The notes beneath the pieces were generated by a model. That model worked only from the letters and a program-made list of their open reading frames with translations. It had not been told where the DNA came from and did not search any database. Of a stretch of DNA of 20,058 bases, positions 7,400 to 14,815 are shown in pieces; position 1 is the stretch's first letter; every line of letters begins with the position of its first letter. Position numbers and translations under genes: made by a program. This DNA is from JAPLJQ01 sp037143735 (lineage in GTDB: Bacteria; Desulfobacterota; Syntrophia; Syntrophales; UBA2185): NCBI GenBank assembly GCA_037143735.1, contig JBAWYD010000038.1, positions 1-20,058 on the forward strand, given 5' to 3'.

Positions 7400-7600
7400 C
7401 TATATGGCTTTAACGTTTACAGCCGATGGGCCTTTATTGCCACGCTCAACATCAAAGCTGACACGCTGCCCCTCAGTTAACGTCCTGAATCCAGAGTCTT
7501 GAATGGCGCTGAAATGAACAAATACATCTGTGCCGTCGTCACTGGCGATGAACCCGAAGCCCTTTTTCTCGTTAAACCACTTTACGATACCTTCTGACAT
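7400..7600 (-). CDS. Cold-shock-domain protein (CspA family)
   Basis: 66 residues, the standard size of a bacterial cold-shock protein. It carries the single-stranded nucleic acid binding motifs RNP1 KGFGFI (13-18) and RNP2 VFVHF (26-30) and the conserved WFN at 8-10. Such proteins melt secondary structure in mRNA. The start is ATG 7600 with a very strong AGGAGGAGG upstream. The 5' leader is probably long, since the nearest promoter-like sequences are 100-200 bases upstream; long structured leaders are common in csp genes. Whether this copy is cold-induced cannot be judged from the sequence. Confidence 0.96.
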   Translation of the reverse strand: MSEGIVKWFNEKKGFGFIASDDGTDVFVHFSAIQDSGFRTLTEGQRVSFDVERGNKGPSAVNVKAI

Positions 7601-7849
7601 TGTATACCTCCTCCTTTCTTAGATTTTTTAAGTTGGATTTTCACAATGGCAGAAAGTAAAAACCACCAAGACTCCAAAGAGTATGATGGCTCACCTTACG
7701 CTTTAAAATGTCTTTACCCAACTTCTATGTTCGCCTGAGCCGTGTGATTTGAATCGGACGGCCCAAGCGTTTTCGCCTTGATTATTATGAGCACTGAAAA
7801 AAGTCAAGGCTTTTCATGATCAAACATGATTCCCGTTTTCTGCGGTTCT
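7601..7849 (-). other. csp leader/upstream region with a 7-bp inverted repeat
   Basis: This 249-base gap between gltA and csp has no coding signal. On the - strand it holds TTGACT (7807-7802) and a TAATAAT 14 bases further on (7787-7781), too close for a good sigma-70 promoter. The same stretch is bounded by a perfect inverted repeat GCCTTGA (7775-7781) / TCAAGGC (7804-7810), which could be an operator or a stem. I see no convincing terminator for gltA. Confidence 0.3.
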
Positions 7850-8992
7850 TTATCGTTTCTCAATGGGAACATAGTCACGTGGCTCGGGCCCGGTCCAGAG
7901 GCTCTCCGGACGATAGATCCGGTTGTCGGCCCTTTGTTCAAGAATATGAGCAAGCCAGCCGGCAACTCTTCCCATGGCAAAAATCGGGGTAAAGAGAATG
8001 GCGGGAATACCCAGGAGACGATATACAGCGCCGGAGTAAAAATCAACGTTCGGATAGATGGGTTTACCGGCCGTTTCCATTTTAACACGAAACTCTTTTT
8101 CAACTTCCTGTAAAATCTCATAGTACCGAAAGTCGTTTTTCTTTTCAGAAAGCTGTTCAAGATATTTTTGTATGATCTTTGCCCGCGGATCTTTGGCTTT
8201 GTACTCACGATGACCCATCCCCATCACCTTCCGCTTCTGAGCGAAGGCTTTGTCCATCCACGCTGCTACATTATTCTTATCTCCGATTTCCTCGGCCATT
8301 TCTATCACGCGCTGGTTTGCCCCTCCATGAAGCGACCCGTACAGGGCGCCTATGGCGCTTGAGATGCTGCAGTAACAGGTTGAAAGGGTTGAAGCGACGA
8401 CCCGTGCTGCAAACGTGGACGCATTAAAGTCGTGTTCGGCATGGAGGAGCAGACATTTATCCATTATTTCACCTTCGATGGGTTCCGGTTCGGTTCCATG
8501 GAGCATATACAAAAAATTAGCCCCGTGTGAGAGGTCCATGCGCGGCGCGACACATTCCCTGTTTTCCCGATAACGGCCATATGCGGCGACAACGCTGGCA
8601 ATCTGTGATATCTGATAGAGCGTATCCCGGCAGTTGCAGGTAGGAGAATGTTCGATACGGTGTTTTACATATCCGCTCAAGTAGGAAATAGCCGATTGCA
8701 ACAATTCCATGGGATGGGCAGAAGCCGGGAAAGATCTTATCATATCAAGCACCGGCTGTGATAAGGGTCGGCTTTGCCGCATCCGTTGAGAAAAATCCTT
8801 CAGCTCGGCAACGGTCGGAAGGCGCTCATAGAGAAGCAGATATGCCACTTCCTCATAATTTGAGCAGGCAGCAAGATCATCAATGGAATAACCCCGGTAA
8901 TAAAGCCGCCCTTCGTTACCGTCAATTTTACAAATGCCGCTTTCATCGGCCACGACTCCCTCAAGACCCTTTGAATAAGCTTTGTTTCCCAT
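7850..8992 (-). CDS. gltA: Citrate synthase (Si-type, citrate/methylcitrate synthase family)
   Basis: 380 residues from ATG 8992. The enzyme condenses acetyl-CoA with oxaloacetate (or propionyl-CoA in methylcitrate synthases). Visible family residues: LHAEHDFNAS (183-192), GSLHGGANQRVIEM with His222, MGMGHREYKAKDPRA with His261, and PNVDFYSGAVYRLLGIP with Asp317; His222, His261 and Asp317 are the catalytic triad. Length fits the short, dimeric Gram-positive/archaeal-like subgroup (about 370-385 residues) more than the 430-residue hexameric type. An ATG 15 bases upstream (9007) comes before the AAGGAG Shine-Dalgarno, so ATG 8992, 6 bases after it, is chosen. No other TCA-cycle gene is nearby; a possible tiny ORF lies just upstream. 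This is not the Re-type citrate synthase found in some syntrophs. Citrate versus methylcitrate specificity is not resolved. Confidence 0.94.
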   Translation of the reverse strand: MGNKAYSKGLEGVVADESGICKIDGNEGRLYYRGYSIDDLAACSNYEEVAYLLLYERLPTVAELKDFSQRMRQSRPLSQPVLDMIRSFPASAHPMELLQSAISYLSGYVKHRIEHSPTCNCRDTLYQISQIASVVAAYGRYRENRECVAPRMDLSHGANFLYMLHGTEPEPIEGEIMDKCLLLHAEHDFNASTFAARVVASTLSTCYCSISSAIGALYGSLHGGANQRVIEMAEEIGDKNNVAAWMDKAFAQKRKVMGMGHREYKAKDPRAKIIQKYLEQLSEKKNDFRYYEILQEVEKEFRVKMETAGKPIYPNVDFYSGAVYRLLGIPAILFTPIFAMGRVAGWLAHILEQRADNRIYRPESLWTGPEPRDYVPIEKR

Positions 8993-9037
8993 GATGAACT
9001 CCTTCATGACATGATTTATGCGTCACCTGACATATTA

Positions 9038-9154
9038 TTATGTTCCCTGAATTAAATTGAGACAGTCCTGATCACTTTTTCCATCCCATAGAGAACGTGT
9101 TAGACAGTCCCTGCATTGTCTGAAAGTCTGTTTTGGGGTTTGAAACGGGCACAT
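9038..9154 (-). CDS. Possible 38-residue Cys-rich small protein upstream of gltA
   Basis: I do not recognise this. From ATG 9154 (GGAAG 4 bases upstream) the frame encodes 38 residues, beginning MCPFQTPKQTFRQC and containing C-x11-C-x2-C and a further Cys near the end (DQDCLNLIQGT). The spaced cysteines and the Trp/Asp-rich middle look more like a small metal-binding peptide than random translation, and the stop lies 45 bases before gltA on the same strand. The frame stays open further upstream to ATG 9334, but that part is AT-rich and less protein-like. It could still be chance. Confidence 0.25.
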   Translation of the reverse strand: MCPFQTPKQTFRQCRDCLTRSLWDGKSDQDCLNLIQGT

Positions 9155-9385
9155 GTACTTCCAGCATCTGATTAATATTTCAGGGCCACGAAAATGAGCC
9201 GAGCCGTCTCTGTTTTCGTGTAGGACATTAGCAAACGTTGAGATTTGTTTCAAGTTGTATAAAGATATCTTTGGATAAAATCGTAAATGCAACCCAGAAA
9301 AGATGGATTTTCGACTCAATCTGTTCATGGACACCCATGTGTTTTTATGATAGGAAAATTAACACAATTATTTTAAGGGATTTAC
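9155..9385. other. Divergent intergenic region between the gltA side and nadK
   Basis: No gene is supported here. It must hold promoters for both directions. On the + strand TTGTAT followed after 15 bases by TAAAAT (about 9255-9281) is a weak candidate for nadK; on the - strand a TTGCAT-type box is present but no good -10 at the right distance. The nadK Shine-Dalgarno AAGGGA is at its right end. Confidence 0.3.
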
Positions 9386-10267
9386 ATGATGATTAAGAAA
9401 ATCGGTATCATTGCGAATATAGAAAAAGAAAAATCCGCGGAATACACCCTCTTGCTGAGAGATTGGACGTTAAAACAGGGGGTTGAGGTTTTTCTGGAAG
9501 AGGGCATTGCCATGAAGCTCGGTGAGGAAACGGGTTTGGACCGAAGAAAACTGGCTTCACAGGTCGATCTCCTTGTCGTTTTCGGAGGGGACGGGACGCT
9601 CCTTCGGACCGTCCGCTTTGTAAGCGAATATGACATTCCGATTGTCGGCATCAACTTAGGCGAGTTCGGTTACCTCACAGAAGTCAATCTGAATGAGATG
9701 TTCAGCGCTCTTGAGTTGATATTCAAGGGTGATTTCCAGATCGAAAAGAGGATGATGCTTGATATCACCATTCAACTGGGGGATGAAACCGTGAGGCAGC
9801 AGAGCATCCTGAATGACGGGGTGATTACGCGGGGCAATCTCTCCCGCATCCTCGACCTGGAAACGACGGTCAATGACCGGTATCTGACGACATTCAGGGC
9901 CGATGGCATCATCATCTCCACCCCGACGGGCTCTACAGCGTATTCCCTTTCTGCTGGAGGCCCTATCGTTTTTCCCGAACAGGACTCCTTTATCATCAAT
10001 CCCATCTGTCCCCACACATTGACGAACCGGCCGATTGTTATTCCTGACAATGTTCAGATAAAAGTAATTTTATGGACGAAGGGGCAGGGGGCGACTCTGA
10101 CTCTGGATGGCCAGATTTCTTATACCATGAGATCAGGCGATAGCATGATTATTAAGAAATCCAGGTATGTGACCAACCTTGTGTCGTCGCCGCACAGGGA
10201 CTACATGCAGATCCTGCGTACAAAACTGGGGTGGGGCGGCTCGCCGACCGGTGCGAATAAGTGTTAA
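9386..10267 (+). CDS. nadK: NAD kinase (ATP-NAD kinase)
   Basis: 293 residues. The enzyme phosphorylates NAD to NADP in the cytoplasm. Family motifs are all present: VVFGGDGTLLR with GGDGT at 67-71 (ATP binding), GINLGEFGYLTEV (88-100), the NE/D motif as LNDGV (142-146), and STPTGSTAYSLSAGGPIV (178-195). Start ATG 9386 is 5 bases after AAGGGA; a second ATG follows directly and cannot be excluded. The recN gene begins 6 bases after the stop; nadK-recN is a gene pair found in many bacteria and the two are surely co-transcribed. Length is typical. Confidence 0.97.
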   Translation: MMIKKIGIIANIEKEKSAEYTLLLRDWTLKQGVEVFLEEGIAMKLGEETGLDRRKLASQVDLLVVFGGDGTLLRTVRFVSEYDIPIVGINLGEFGYLTEVNLNEMFSALELIFKGDFQIEKRMMLDITIQLGDETVRQQSILNDGVITRGNLSRILDLETTVNDRYLTTFRADGIIISTPTGSTAYSLSAGGPIVFPEQDSFIINPICPHTLTNRPIVIPDNVQIKVILWTKGQGATLTLDGQISYTMRSGDSMIIKKSRYVTNLVSSPHRDYMQILRTKLGWGGSPTGANKC

Positions 10268-10273
10268 GATGAA

Positions 10274-11959
10274 ATGCTGACAGAGCTCAACATCACGAAT
10301 TTTGCCATTATCGATGAGCTGAAGGTCTCCTTTTCAGGCGGGCTCAACGTGATCACCGGAGAGACGGGTGCGGGGAAATCGATTATCATCGGAGCCGTAA
10401 GCCTCCTTCTTGGCGACCGGGCATCTTCCGATATGATTCGATCTTTTGAGGATTCGGCCTTGGTGGAGGCCCTCTTCGATATCGGAGAAAAGGAAGAACT
10501 TAGGGAAAAGTTGCAGCGGATGGGTTTTCCCGGAGGGGATGAACTGGTTCTCAAGCGAATCGTTTCACGGACGGGGAAAAACCGCGTTTTCATCAACGGG
10601 CAGCTGGCAAACCTCAGCATGCTGGCCGCCGTCAGTGAGTCCCTGATCAATATCTGCGGCCAGCACGAACACCAGGTCATTCTGAACGCGGAAAATCATA
10701 TCGATATCCTGGATGAATTCGGAGGTCTTTTTTCGCTGCGGTCGGAATATACGGAGGGATATAACGCTTACCAGTCTTTAAATGAAAGAATCCGGAATCT
10801 CGTGTCGCTTCAAAAGACCCGGGGCGAGAAGGAAGATTTCCTCCGCTTTCAGCTCAGGGAGATTGATGATGCCGGCATTGGGACGGGAGAAGATGCGGAT
10901 CTCCTCGAGGAAAAAAAAGTTTCGACCCATGTCCGGAAGCTGATGGATCATGCGGGTAAAGCCCATGATGTCCTCTACTCAAGATCCGGTTCCATCCTGG
11001 AGGACATTCGCGGTGTTATTGCCCATATTCGTGAGATCAAAAAGATTGATCAGCGGTTGGGGCTGTCCGAGCAGGAACTGGATGCCATGTACTATCAGCT
11101 TGAAGAAGCAGCGCTGGTACTCCGGGATTATGAAAAGAGCCTGTCCTACGATCCGGCAAGACTCGAGGCCATCGATGATCGTTTGGAGCTGTTGGGGCGG
11201 TTGAAGCGTAAGTATGACGCGACACTGGAAGGCATTTTAAAGAAGAGGGATGACATCGCGGAGGAGTTGAAGACCATAGATTTTGTTGATGAGGAGATTG
11301 AGCAGATTTCCGAGGCGATTAAATTGCACAGATTGAAGCTGCTGGAGAACGCGCATCTCCTGTCTCGGAAACGCCGCGAAACGGCATCGGTTCTTAGAAA
11401 CGCGATAGAGGATGAGGTTCATACCCTGAGAATGGAAAAGGCGACATTTGAGGTCGTGTTCAAAAGTCCGGTTGATGACGGGGAAGACGTTTCTTTCAAT
11501 TCCAAGGGCATTGATGAGGTTGAGTTCTATCTGTCCACCAATGTCGGTGAATCGCTTAAACAGCTGAGCCGCATTGCTTCTGGAGGGGAGCTGTCCCGCA
11601 TCATCCTGGCGTTGAAGAAAGTACTCGCAAAAACAGGCTCTGTTGGGACGATTATATTTGACGAGGTGGACAGCGGCATTGGGGGGGCGACAGCAGAGGA
11701 CGTTGGCAGGAAACTGAAGGATGTATCGGAACATCACCAGATCCTGTGTATCACTCATCTGCCGCAGATTGCCTGTTTCGGGAGCAGGCATTACCGTGTC
11801 GTGAAAACGGTTTCAGGAGAACGGACCGTCGCCTCAGTAGAAGCTCTTTCAGAAAATGACCGTCTGGATGAAATTACGAGGATGCTCGGCGGGGCCGAGC
11901 TTACAAAGAAGACCAGAGAACATGCGCGGGAAATGCTGGAACTGTCCCGTAGTAAATAA
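10274..11959 (+). CDS. recN: DNA repair protein RecN (SMC-like ATPase)
   Basis: 561 residues, normal for RecN. This SMC-family ATPase acts early in double-strand break repair. The N-terminal ATPase lobe has Walker A GETGAGKS (29-36); the C-terminal lobe has the ABC-type signature SGGELSR (436-442) and Walker B TIIFDEVDSGIGG (about 459-471). Between them lies a long charged, helix-rich stretch (about 165-365) with LEEKKVSTHVRKL and similar sequence expected to form the coiled-coil arms. The conserved CGQHEHQVILN (132-142) is a RecN hallmark. ATG 10274 is 6 bases after the nadK stop with only a weak Shine-Dalgarno (TAAGATG), suggesting coupling. Confidence 0.97.
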   Translation: MLTELNITNFAIIDELKVSFSGGLNVITGETGAGKSIIIGAVSLLLGDRASSDMIRSFEDSALVEALFDIGEKEELREKLQRMGFPGGDELVLKRIVSRTGKNRVFINGQLANLSMLAAVSESLINICGQHEHQVILNAENHIDILDEFGGLFSLRSEYTEGYNAYQSLNERIRNLVSLQKTRGEKEDFLRFQLREIDDAGIGTGEDADLLEEKKVSTHVRKLMDHAGKAHDVLYSRSGSILEDIRGVIAHIREIKKIDQRLGLSEQELDAMYYQLEEAALVLRDYEKSLSYDPARLEAIDDRLELLGRLKRKYDATLEGILKKRDDIAEELKTIDFVDEEIEQISEAIKLHRLKLLENAHLLSRKRRETASVLRNAIEDEVHTLRMEKATFEVVFKSPVDDGEDVSFNSKGIDEVEFYLSTNVGESLKQLSRIASGGELSRIILALKKVLAKTGSVGTIIFDEVDSGIGGATAEDVGRKLKDVSEHHQILCITHLPQIACFGSRHYRVVKTVSGERTVASVEALSENDRLDEITRMLGGAELTKKTREHAREMLELSRSK

Positions 11960-11980
11960 ATAGTGATTTAGAAAGTCTGG

Positions 11981-12004
11981 AGTTTTCAGGGAAAACTGAT
12001 TTTA
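11981..12004 (+). terminator. Weak terminator candidate after recN
   Basis: A perfect 7-bp stem AGTTTTC / GAAAACT with a 3-base loop AGG begins 21 bases after the recN stop and is followed by GATTTTAC. The stem is A/T-rich and the T run is short, so termination may be partial. Confidence 0.3.
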
Positions 12005-12103
12005 CATATGCGGGTTATTATGCAATTTACATCTGTTTCTCAAACTGAAGCTTGCGGCTGCCTTAAGAGCTTTGAACCATCGAGAAAAGACAAGGAGTGA
12101 AGA

Positions 12104-12562
12104 ATGCTGAGAAAAGCTCGAGTCGATGATGTAAAGACCATTCACGGGATGATCAATGCTTCAGCCGGCAAAGGGGAAATTCTGCCCCGTTCCCTCATGG
12201 ATATTTATGGCAGCCTGAGAGATTTTTTTGTCTATTATGATGAGAATAAACAGGCGGTAGCAGGTATTTGTGCCATGAATATCATCTGGGATAATCTGGC
12301 AGAGATTCGTTCCCTGTATGTGGAGGAAGAACATAGAAAACAGGGAATTGCCAGAAATCTTGTTGAGGCCTGCATTTCAGAGGCGATTACCCTGGGGTTG
12401 TTCAGGATGTTTACGTTGACCAACAGGCCGGAATTGTTTAAGCGGCTTGGATTTAAAGAGGTTGACCGGTCCACCCTGTCCGAGAAGATATGGTCGGACT
12501 GTTTCCGATGTTCCAAGTACCCGGATTACTGTGATGAAGTGGCCATGATCGTTGAACTTTGA
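12104..12562 (+). CDS. argA: Short-form N-acetylglutamate synthase-like GNAT acetyltransferase
   Basis: 152 residues, a single GNAT domain. The acetyl-CoA loop is EEEHRKQGIARNLV (74-87, R/QxxGxA type). The C-terminal part, TLSEKIWSDCFRCSKYPDYC (124-143), with Cys133, 136 and 143 followed by DEVAM, is the feature typical of the short N-acetylglutamate synthases (ArgA) that lack the amino-acid-kinase domain, so the likely reaction is acetylation of glutamate at the start of arginine synthesis. ATG 12104 has AAGGAG 8 bases upstream. The mltA lipoprotein gene starts 7 bases after the stop and is probably co-transcribed, though no functional link is evident. No other arg gene is in view, so specificity rests on motif alone. 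Confidence 0.78.
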   Translation: MLRKARVDDVKTIHGMINASAGKGEILPRSLMDIYGSLRDFFVYYDENKQAVAGICAMNIIWDNLAEIRSLYVEEEHRKQGIARNLVEACISEAITLGLFRMFTLTNRPELFKRLGFKEVDRSTLSEKIWSDCFRCSKYPDYCDEVAMIVEL

Positions 12563-12569
12563 GGTATAT

Positions 12570-13793
12570 ATGCGCCCATGTAAAATCATCTGTTACCTTG
12601 TCATCGTGCTCTTTATTGCGGGATGTGCAGCCAAGATTGAGAAAGCAGTGGAAAAACCGGTCGAAAAGCCCAAACCCCCGCTCGTGTTGATTCCCCCTGA
12701 AAACGCTCCCTCGTTTAATGATGATCTCAAGTGGGAATCTCTCGATGCGGCTATTGGAAAAAGCATAAGGTATTATGATGCTGTTGTCGAAAATATCACA
12801 TACGGCCTCGGGAATGACCGTGTTTCCGCCATAGACATGAAGGAATCTCTCCTGATACTGAAAGAGATCATTAACAGCACCGACTCAGACAATATGAAAC
12901 AGGAAAAGATGAAAGACGCGTTCGATGTCTATAAAGCCACCGGATCCGACAACAAGGGATCTGTCCTGTTTACAGGGTATTTTGAGCCCGTCATGGAAGG
13001 CTCCCTGGTGAAAACGGAGATATTCCGGTATCCCATATACAGAGCCCCCGCTGATACGGTGGTGGTGAATCTGGGAAAGTTCAGGAAGAAATACAATCAT
13101 GAAAAAATTGTCGGGAGAGTAAAAAACGGGGAGCTGATTCCCTATTTTTCGAGGGCAGATATTGAAGATGCGGGGTCGCTGACGGGTAAAAATCTCGAAA
13201 TAGTCTGGGTCAAGGATGCTATCGATCTGTTTTTCATGCATATTCAGGGCTCCGGAAAGATCAGGTTACTACCCGATGGCAGATTTATGCAGGTGAGCTA
13301 CGCTCAGACAAATGGCCGTCCATACCGGAGCGTGGCAAAATATATGCTGGAGCGTGGCAAACTCTCCAACAGCGAGATAACACATGAGAATGTGAAGAAA
13401 TATCTCCGGGAACACCCCGACGAGCTTTCGAACATCCTGAATTACAATGAAAGCTATATATTTTTCCGCATCGTTGACGAAGGCCCTGTAGGCGCTCTGG
13501 GATTATCTCTTACCGCGGGCAGGTCGATCGCGACGGACCTGGATTTGTTTCCGAAGGGAGCAATTGCATTCATCCGGTTGAAAACGCCTGTTTTTGATGA
13601 AAAAGGGAATATCAAGGCATGGAAAGACTTTTCCCGCTTTGTCCTCAATCAGGACACGGGTGGTGTGATCAAAGGGCCGGGACGTGTGGATCTGTTTTGC
13701 GGAACGGGAAGCGATACTGAGAAGCTTGCGGGCAGCCTGAAAGAAAAAGGCGAGCTCTATTTTCTGGTACGAAAGAAGGGCTTGAGGAAATAG
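12570..13793 (+). CDS. mltA: Membrane-bound lytic murein transglycosylase A (MltA-family lipoprotein)
   Basis: 407 residues from ATG 12570, which has GAGGT 4 bases upstream; a TTG 18 bases earlier overlaps argA and is rejected. The N-terminus is a lipoprotein signal: basic start, hydrophobic core, lipobox IAGC with lipidated Cys19. Ala follows at +2, which by the usual Lol rule predicts outer-membrane sorting. The MltA domain begins near residue 125: FTGYFEPVMEGS, YPIYRAPAD, FFMHIQGSGKIRLLPDG, VSYAQTNGRPYRSV, then ALGLSLTAGRSIATD, and the C-terminal 3D-type barrel with DTGGVIKGPGRVDLFCGTG, in which Asp362 and Asp374 include the family's catalytic Asp. It cleaves glycan strands to 1,6-anhydroMurNAc products. 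The Lys/Pro-rich stretch after the lipobox (about 24-46) looks like a flexible linker. Confidence 0.93.
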   Translation: MRPCKIICYLVIVLFIAGCAAKIEKAVEKPVEKPKPPLVLIPPENAPSFNDDLKWESLDAAIGKSIRYYDAVVENITYGLGNDRVSAIDMKESLLILKEIINSTDSDNMKQEKMKDAFDVYKATGSDNKGSVLFTGYFEPVMEGSLVKTEIFRYPIYRAPADTVVVNLGKFRKKYNHEKIVGRVKNGELIPYFSRADIEDAGSLTGKNLEIVWVKDAIDLFFMHIQGSGKIRLLPDGRFMQVSYAQTNGRPYRSVAKYMLERGKLSNSEITHENVKKYLREHPDELSNILNYNESYIFFRIVDEGPVGALGLSLTAGRSIATDLDLFPKGAIAFIRLKTPVFDEKGNIKAWKDFSRFVLNQDTGGVIKGPGRVDLFCGTGSDTEKLAGSLKEKGELYFLVRKKGLRK

Positions 13794-14083
13794 ACGCTCT
13801 TGCTAATTTTGATGTAGACGAAGCCTCTGCCTGCGGCGCACCCGTGAAAGACCTTTTTGGAAAATGTGAGCATCAAGCCATTCTTTATACCTTTTTTTTC
13901 AAGGATATAAGGCCAGTACTGGGGCCCTGCGGCGGGTTCGATAATGGCCCCGGTGTATTTCTTGTCAAACCCATGGAATTCAACATGATGTGAGCCTGAT
14001 GGGCGAATATTTAATTTAAAAAAATATATTGATTTTTTCTTGATTGTTGTTTTTCTTTGTGTTACCCGTAGACTCGTTATCAT
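13757..14083 (-). pseudogene. Unrecognised frame with coding-like composition, possible gene remnant
   Basis: I do not recognise this sequence. The - strand frame is open for 108 codons and its 3' three quarters (about 13757-13985) uses codons with G/C-rich third positions, e.g. the stretch encoding GAIIEPAAGPQYWPYILEKK and FHGCAAGRGFVYIKISK, unlike the AT-rich bases around it. The first 30 codons (after ATG 14083) are AT-rich, poorly protein-like and have no well-placed ribosome binding site. The 3' end overlaps mltA by 37 bases in convergent orientation. Either a small gene with a misjudged start, a 5'-truncated remnant, or chance. Confidence 0.22.
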
Positions 14084-14315
14084 GTATAGCGCGAATCCTG
14101 TGTATCAAAACTCAATGTGTGTGCGGGTTAAAAGCATTTTCAAACAGACGTGTCCATTTTCAGATCAAAAAACAATGTATGCTATCCTGCCCTTGCTGCA
14201 AATGACGCTCCTGAGTATGTGTGATTGATTGGCCGGTGGTATCAAGTAGGTTGTTGATCATCGGATAAGTACGGATATCATTATAAAAAGATTGAAGAAA
14301 GGGGGATTTTAGAGG
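13794..14315. other. 522-base intergenic region between mltA and the HU gene
   Basis: No gene is firmly supported. The left part holds the unrecognised - strand frame and an inverted repeat GGGGCC/GGCCCC (about 13920-13950). The middle (13990-14250) is AT-rich with no obvious stable structure, tRNA or repeat; a short non-coding RNA cannot be excluded. The right end carries the HU promoter and Shine-Dalgarno. Confidence 0.4.
14254..14281 (+). promoter_or_regulatory. Sigma-70-type promoter for the HU gene
   Basis: TTGATC (14254-14259), a 16-base spacer, then TATCAT (14276-14281). The -35 matches 4 of 6 and the -10 matches 5 of 6 consensus bases. The predicted start of transcription is near 14288, about 28 bases before the ATG, with AGGGGG between them. 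Confidence 0.5.
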
Positions 14316-14588
14316 ATGACGAAAGCGGAATTAATAGCATTTATGGCAGATGAAGCGGATGTTACGAAAGCAGCGGCTGCTGCGGCATTGCAGGCATACA
14401 TGGATGCGGTGGCCAAGGAGCTGAAAAAGAACGGAAAACTTGGCCTGGTCGGGTTCGGAACTTTTTCGGTTGTGAAAAGAAAAGCGAGGGAAGGAAGAAA
14501 TCCGCAAACGGGGAAAACCATCAAAATTCCGGCCAAGAAAGTCGTTAAGTTCAAAGCGGGGAAGGGATTGTCCGATAAAGTAAAATAA
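14316..14588 (+). CDS. HU-family DNA-binding protein
   Basis: 90 residues, the size of a HU subunit. The protein binds and bends DNA as a dimer. The family signature GFGTFSVVKRKAREGRNPQTG (46-66) includes the beta-arm tip RNPQTG, whose Pro63 intercalates between base pairs. The N-terminal helices are very Ala-rich (TKAAAAAALQAYMDAVA), unlike the second HU/IHF-type protein 3.8 kb downstream. Start ATG 14316 has AGGGGG upstream and lies about 28 bases from a predicted transcription start, so it is probably a single-gene unit. Whether it is HU-alpha or HU-beta type is not assignable. Confidence 0.95.
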   Translation: MTKAELIAFMADEADVTKAAAAAALQAYMDAVAKELKKNGKLGLVGFGTFSVVKRKAREGRNPQTGKTIKIPAKKVVKFKAGKGLSDKVK

Positions 14589-14614
14589 TAAAAACTCAAA
14601 AAAGAATGTGTGTG

Positions 14615-14657
14615 ATTGAGGCCTCCCTGGTATTTGCATTATCACGGGGGCCTTAAT
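14615..14657 (+). other. Long-stem hairpin downstream of HU gene (possible terminator)
   Basis: ATTGAGGCCTCC (14615-14626) can pair with GGGGGCCTTAAT (14646-14657) over 12 bp with two G-U pairs, around a 19-base loop. No T run follows, so it is not a classical intrinsic terminator; it may stabilise the HU mRNA end or belong to the trpS upstream region. Confidence 0.35.
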
Positions 14658-14670
14658 GCATTATTACGGG
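14635..14670 (+). repeat. Direct repeat TGCATTATYACGGG, 22-base period
   Basis: TGCATTATCACGGG (14635-14648) and TGCATTATTACGGG (14657-14670) differ at one base and start 22 bases apart, two helical turns. They lie about 50 bases upstream of the likely trpS promoter. Possible binding sites for a dimeric regulator, but the first copy also overlaps the hairpin after the HU gene. Confidence 0.35.
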
Positions 14671-14717
14671 ACGGAAACGCCTCAACACAGGCGTGACTAT
14701 AGATATTTCCTGATACA

Positions 14718-14746
14718 TTGACAGGATCGATTCTTTTTGTTAAGAC
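14718..14746 (+). promoter_or_regulatory. Candidate promoter for trpS
   Basis: A perfect TTGACA (14718-14723) is followed after 17 bases by TAAGAC (14741-14746), a poor -10 (3 of 6). Transcription would start near 14753, about 60 bases before the GTG of trpS. A small hairpin ACGCCT/AGGCGT (14677-14694) lies upstream. I see no T-box or Trp-leader peptide. Confidence 0.4.
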
Positions 14747-14815
14747 CGTCGAGAATATCCTGGTAACGTTCCTGGATAGACGGCAGATGAAAGCTTTTGA
14801 AAGAGGTAAACGTTT

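Noticed and set aside
7775..7810. Sigma-70 promoter for csp at TTGACT...TAATAAT
   Set aside because: The spacing is 14 bases; at 16-17 bases the -10 is very poor. Kept only as a region note.
7804..8208. 134-codon - strand frame overlapping the 3' half of gltA in another frame
   Set aside because: It shares the strand but not the frame of gltA, whose catalytic residues lie across the same bases; no independent start signal.
11237..11791. 184-codon - strand frame inside recN
   Set aside because: Antisense shadow of a well-conserved recN; the C-terminal ATPase motifs of RecN explain the base pattern.
14589..14815. T-box or Trp attenuator leader upstream of trpS
   Set aside because: No T-box core sequence, no Trp-rich leader peptide and no terminator/antiterminator pair with a T run could be found.
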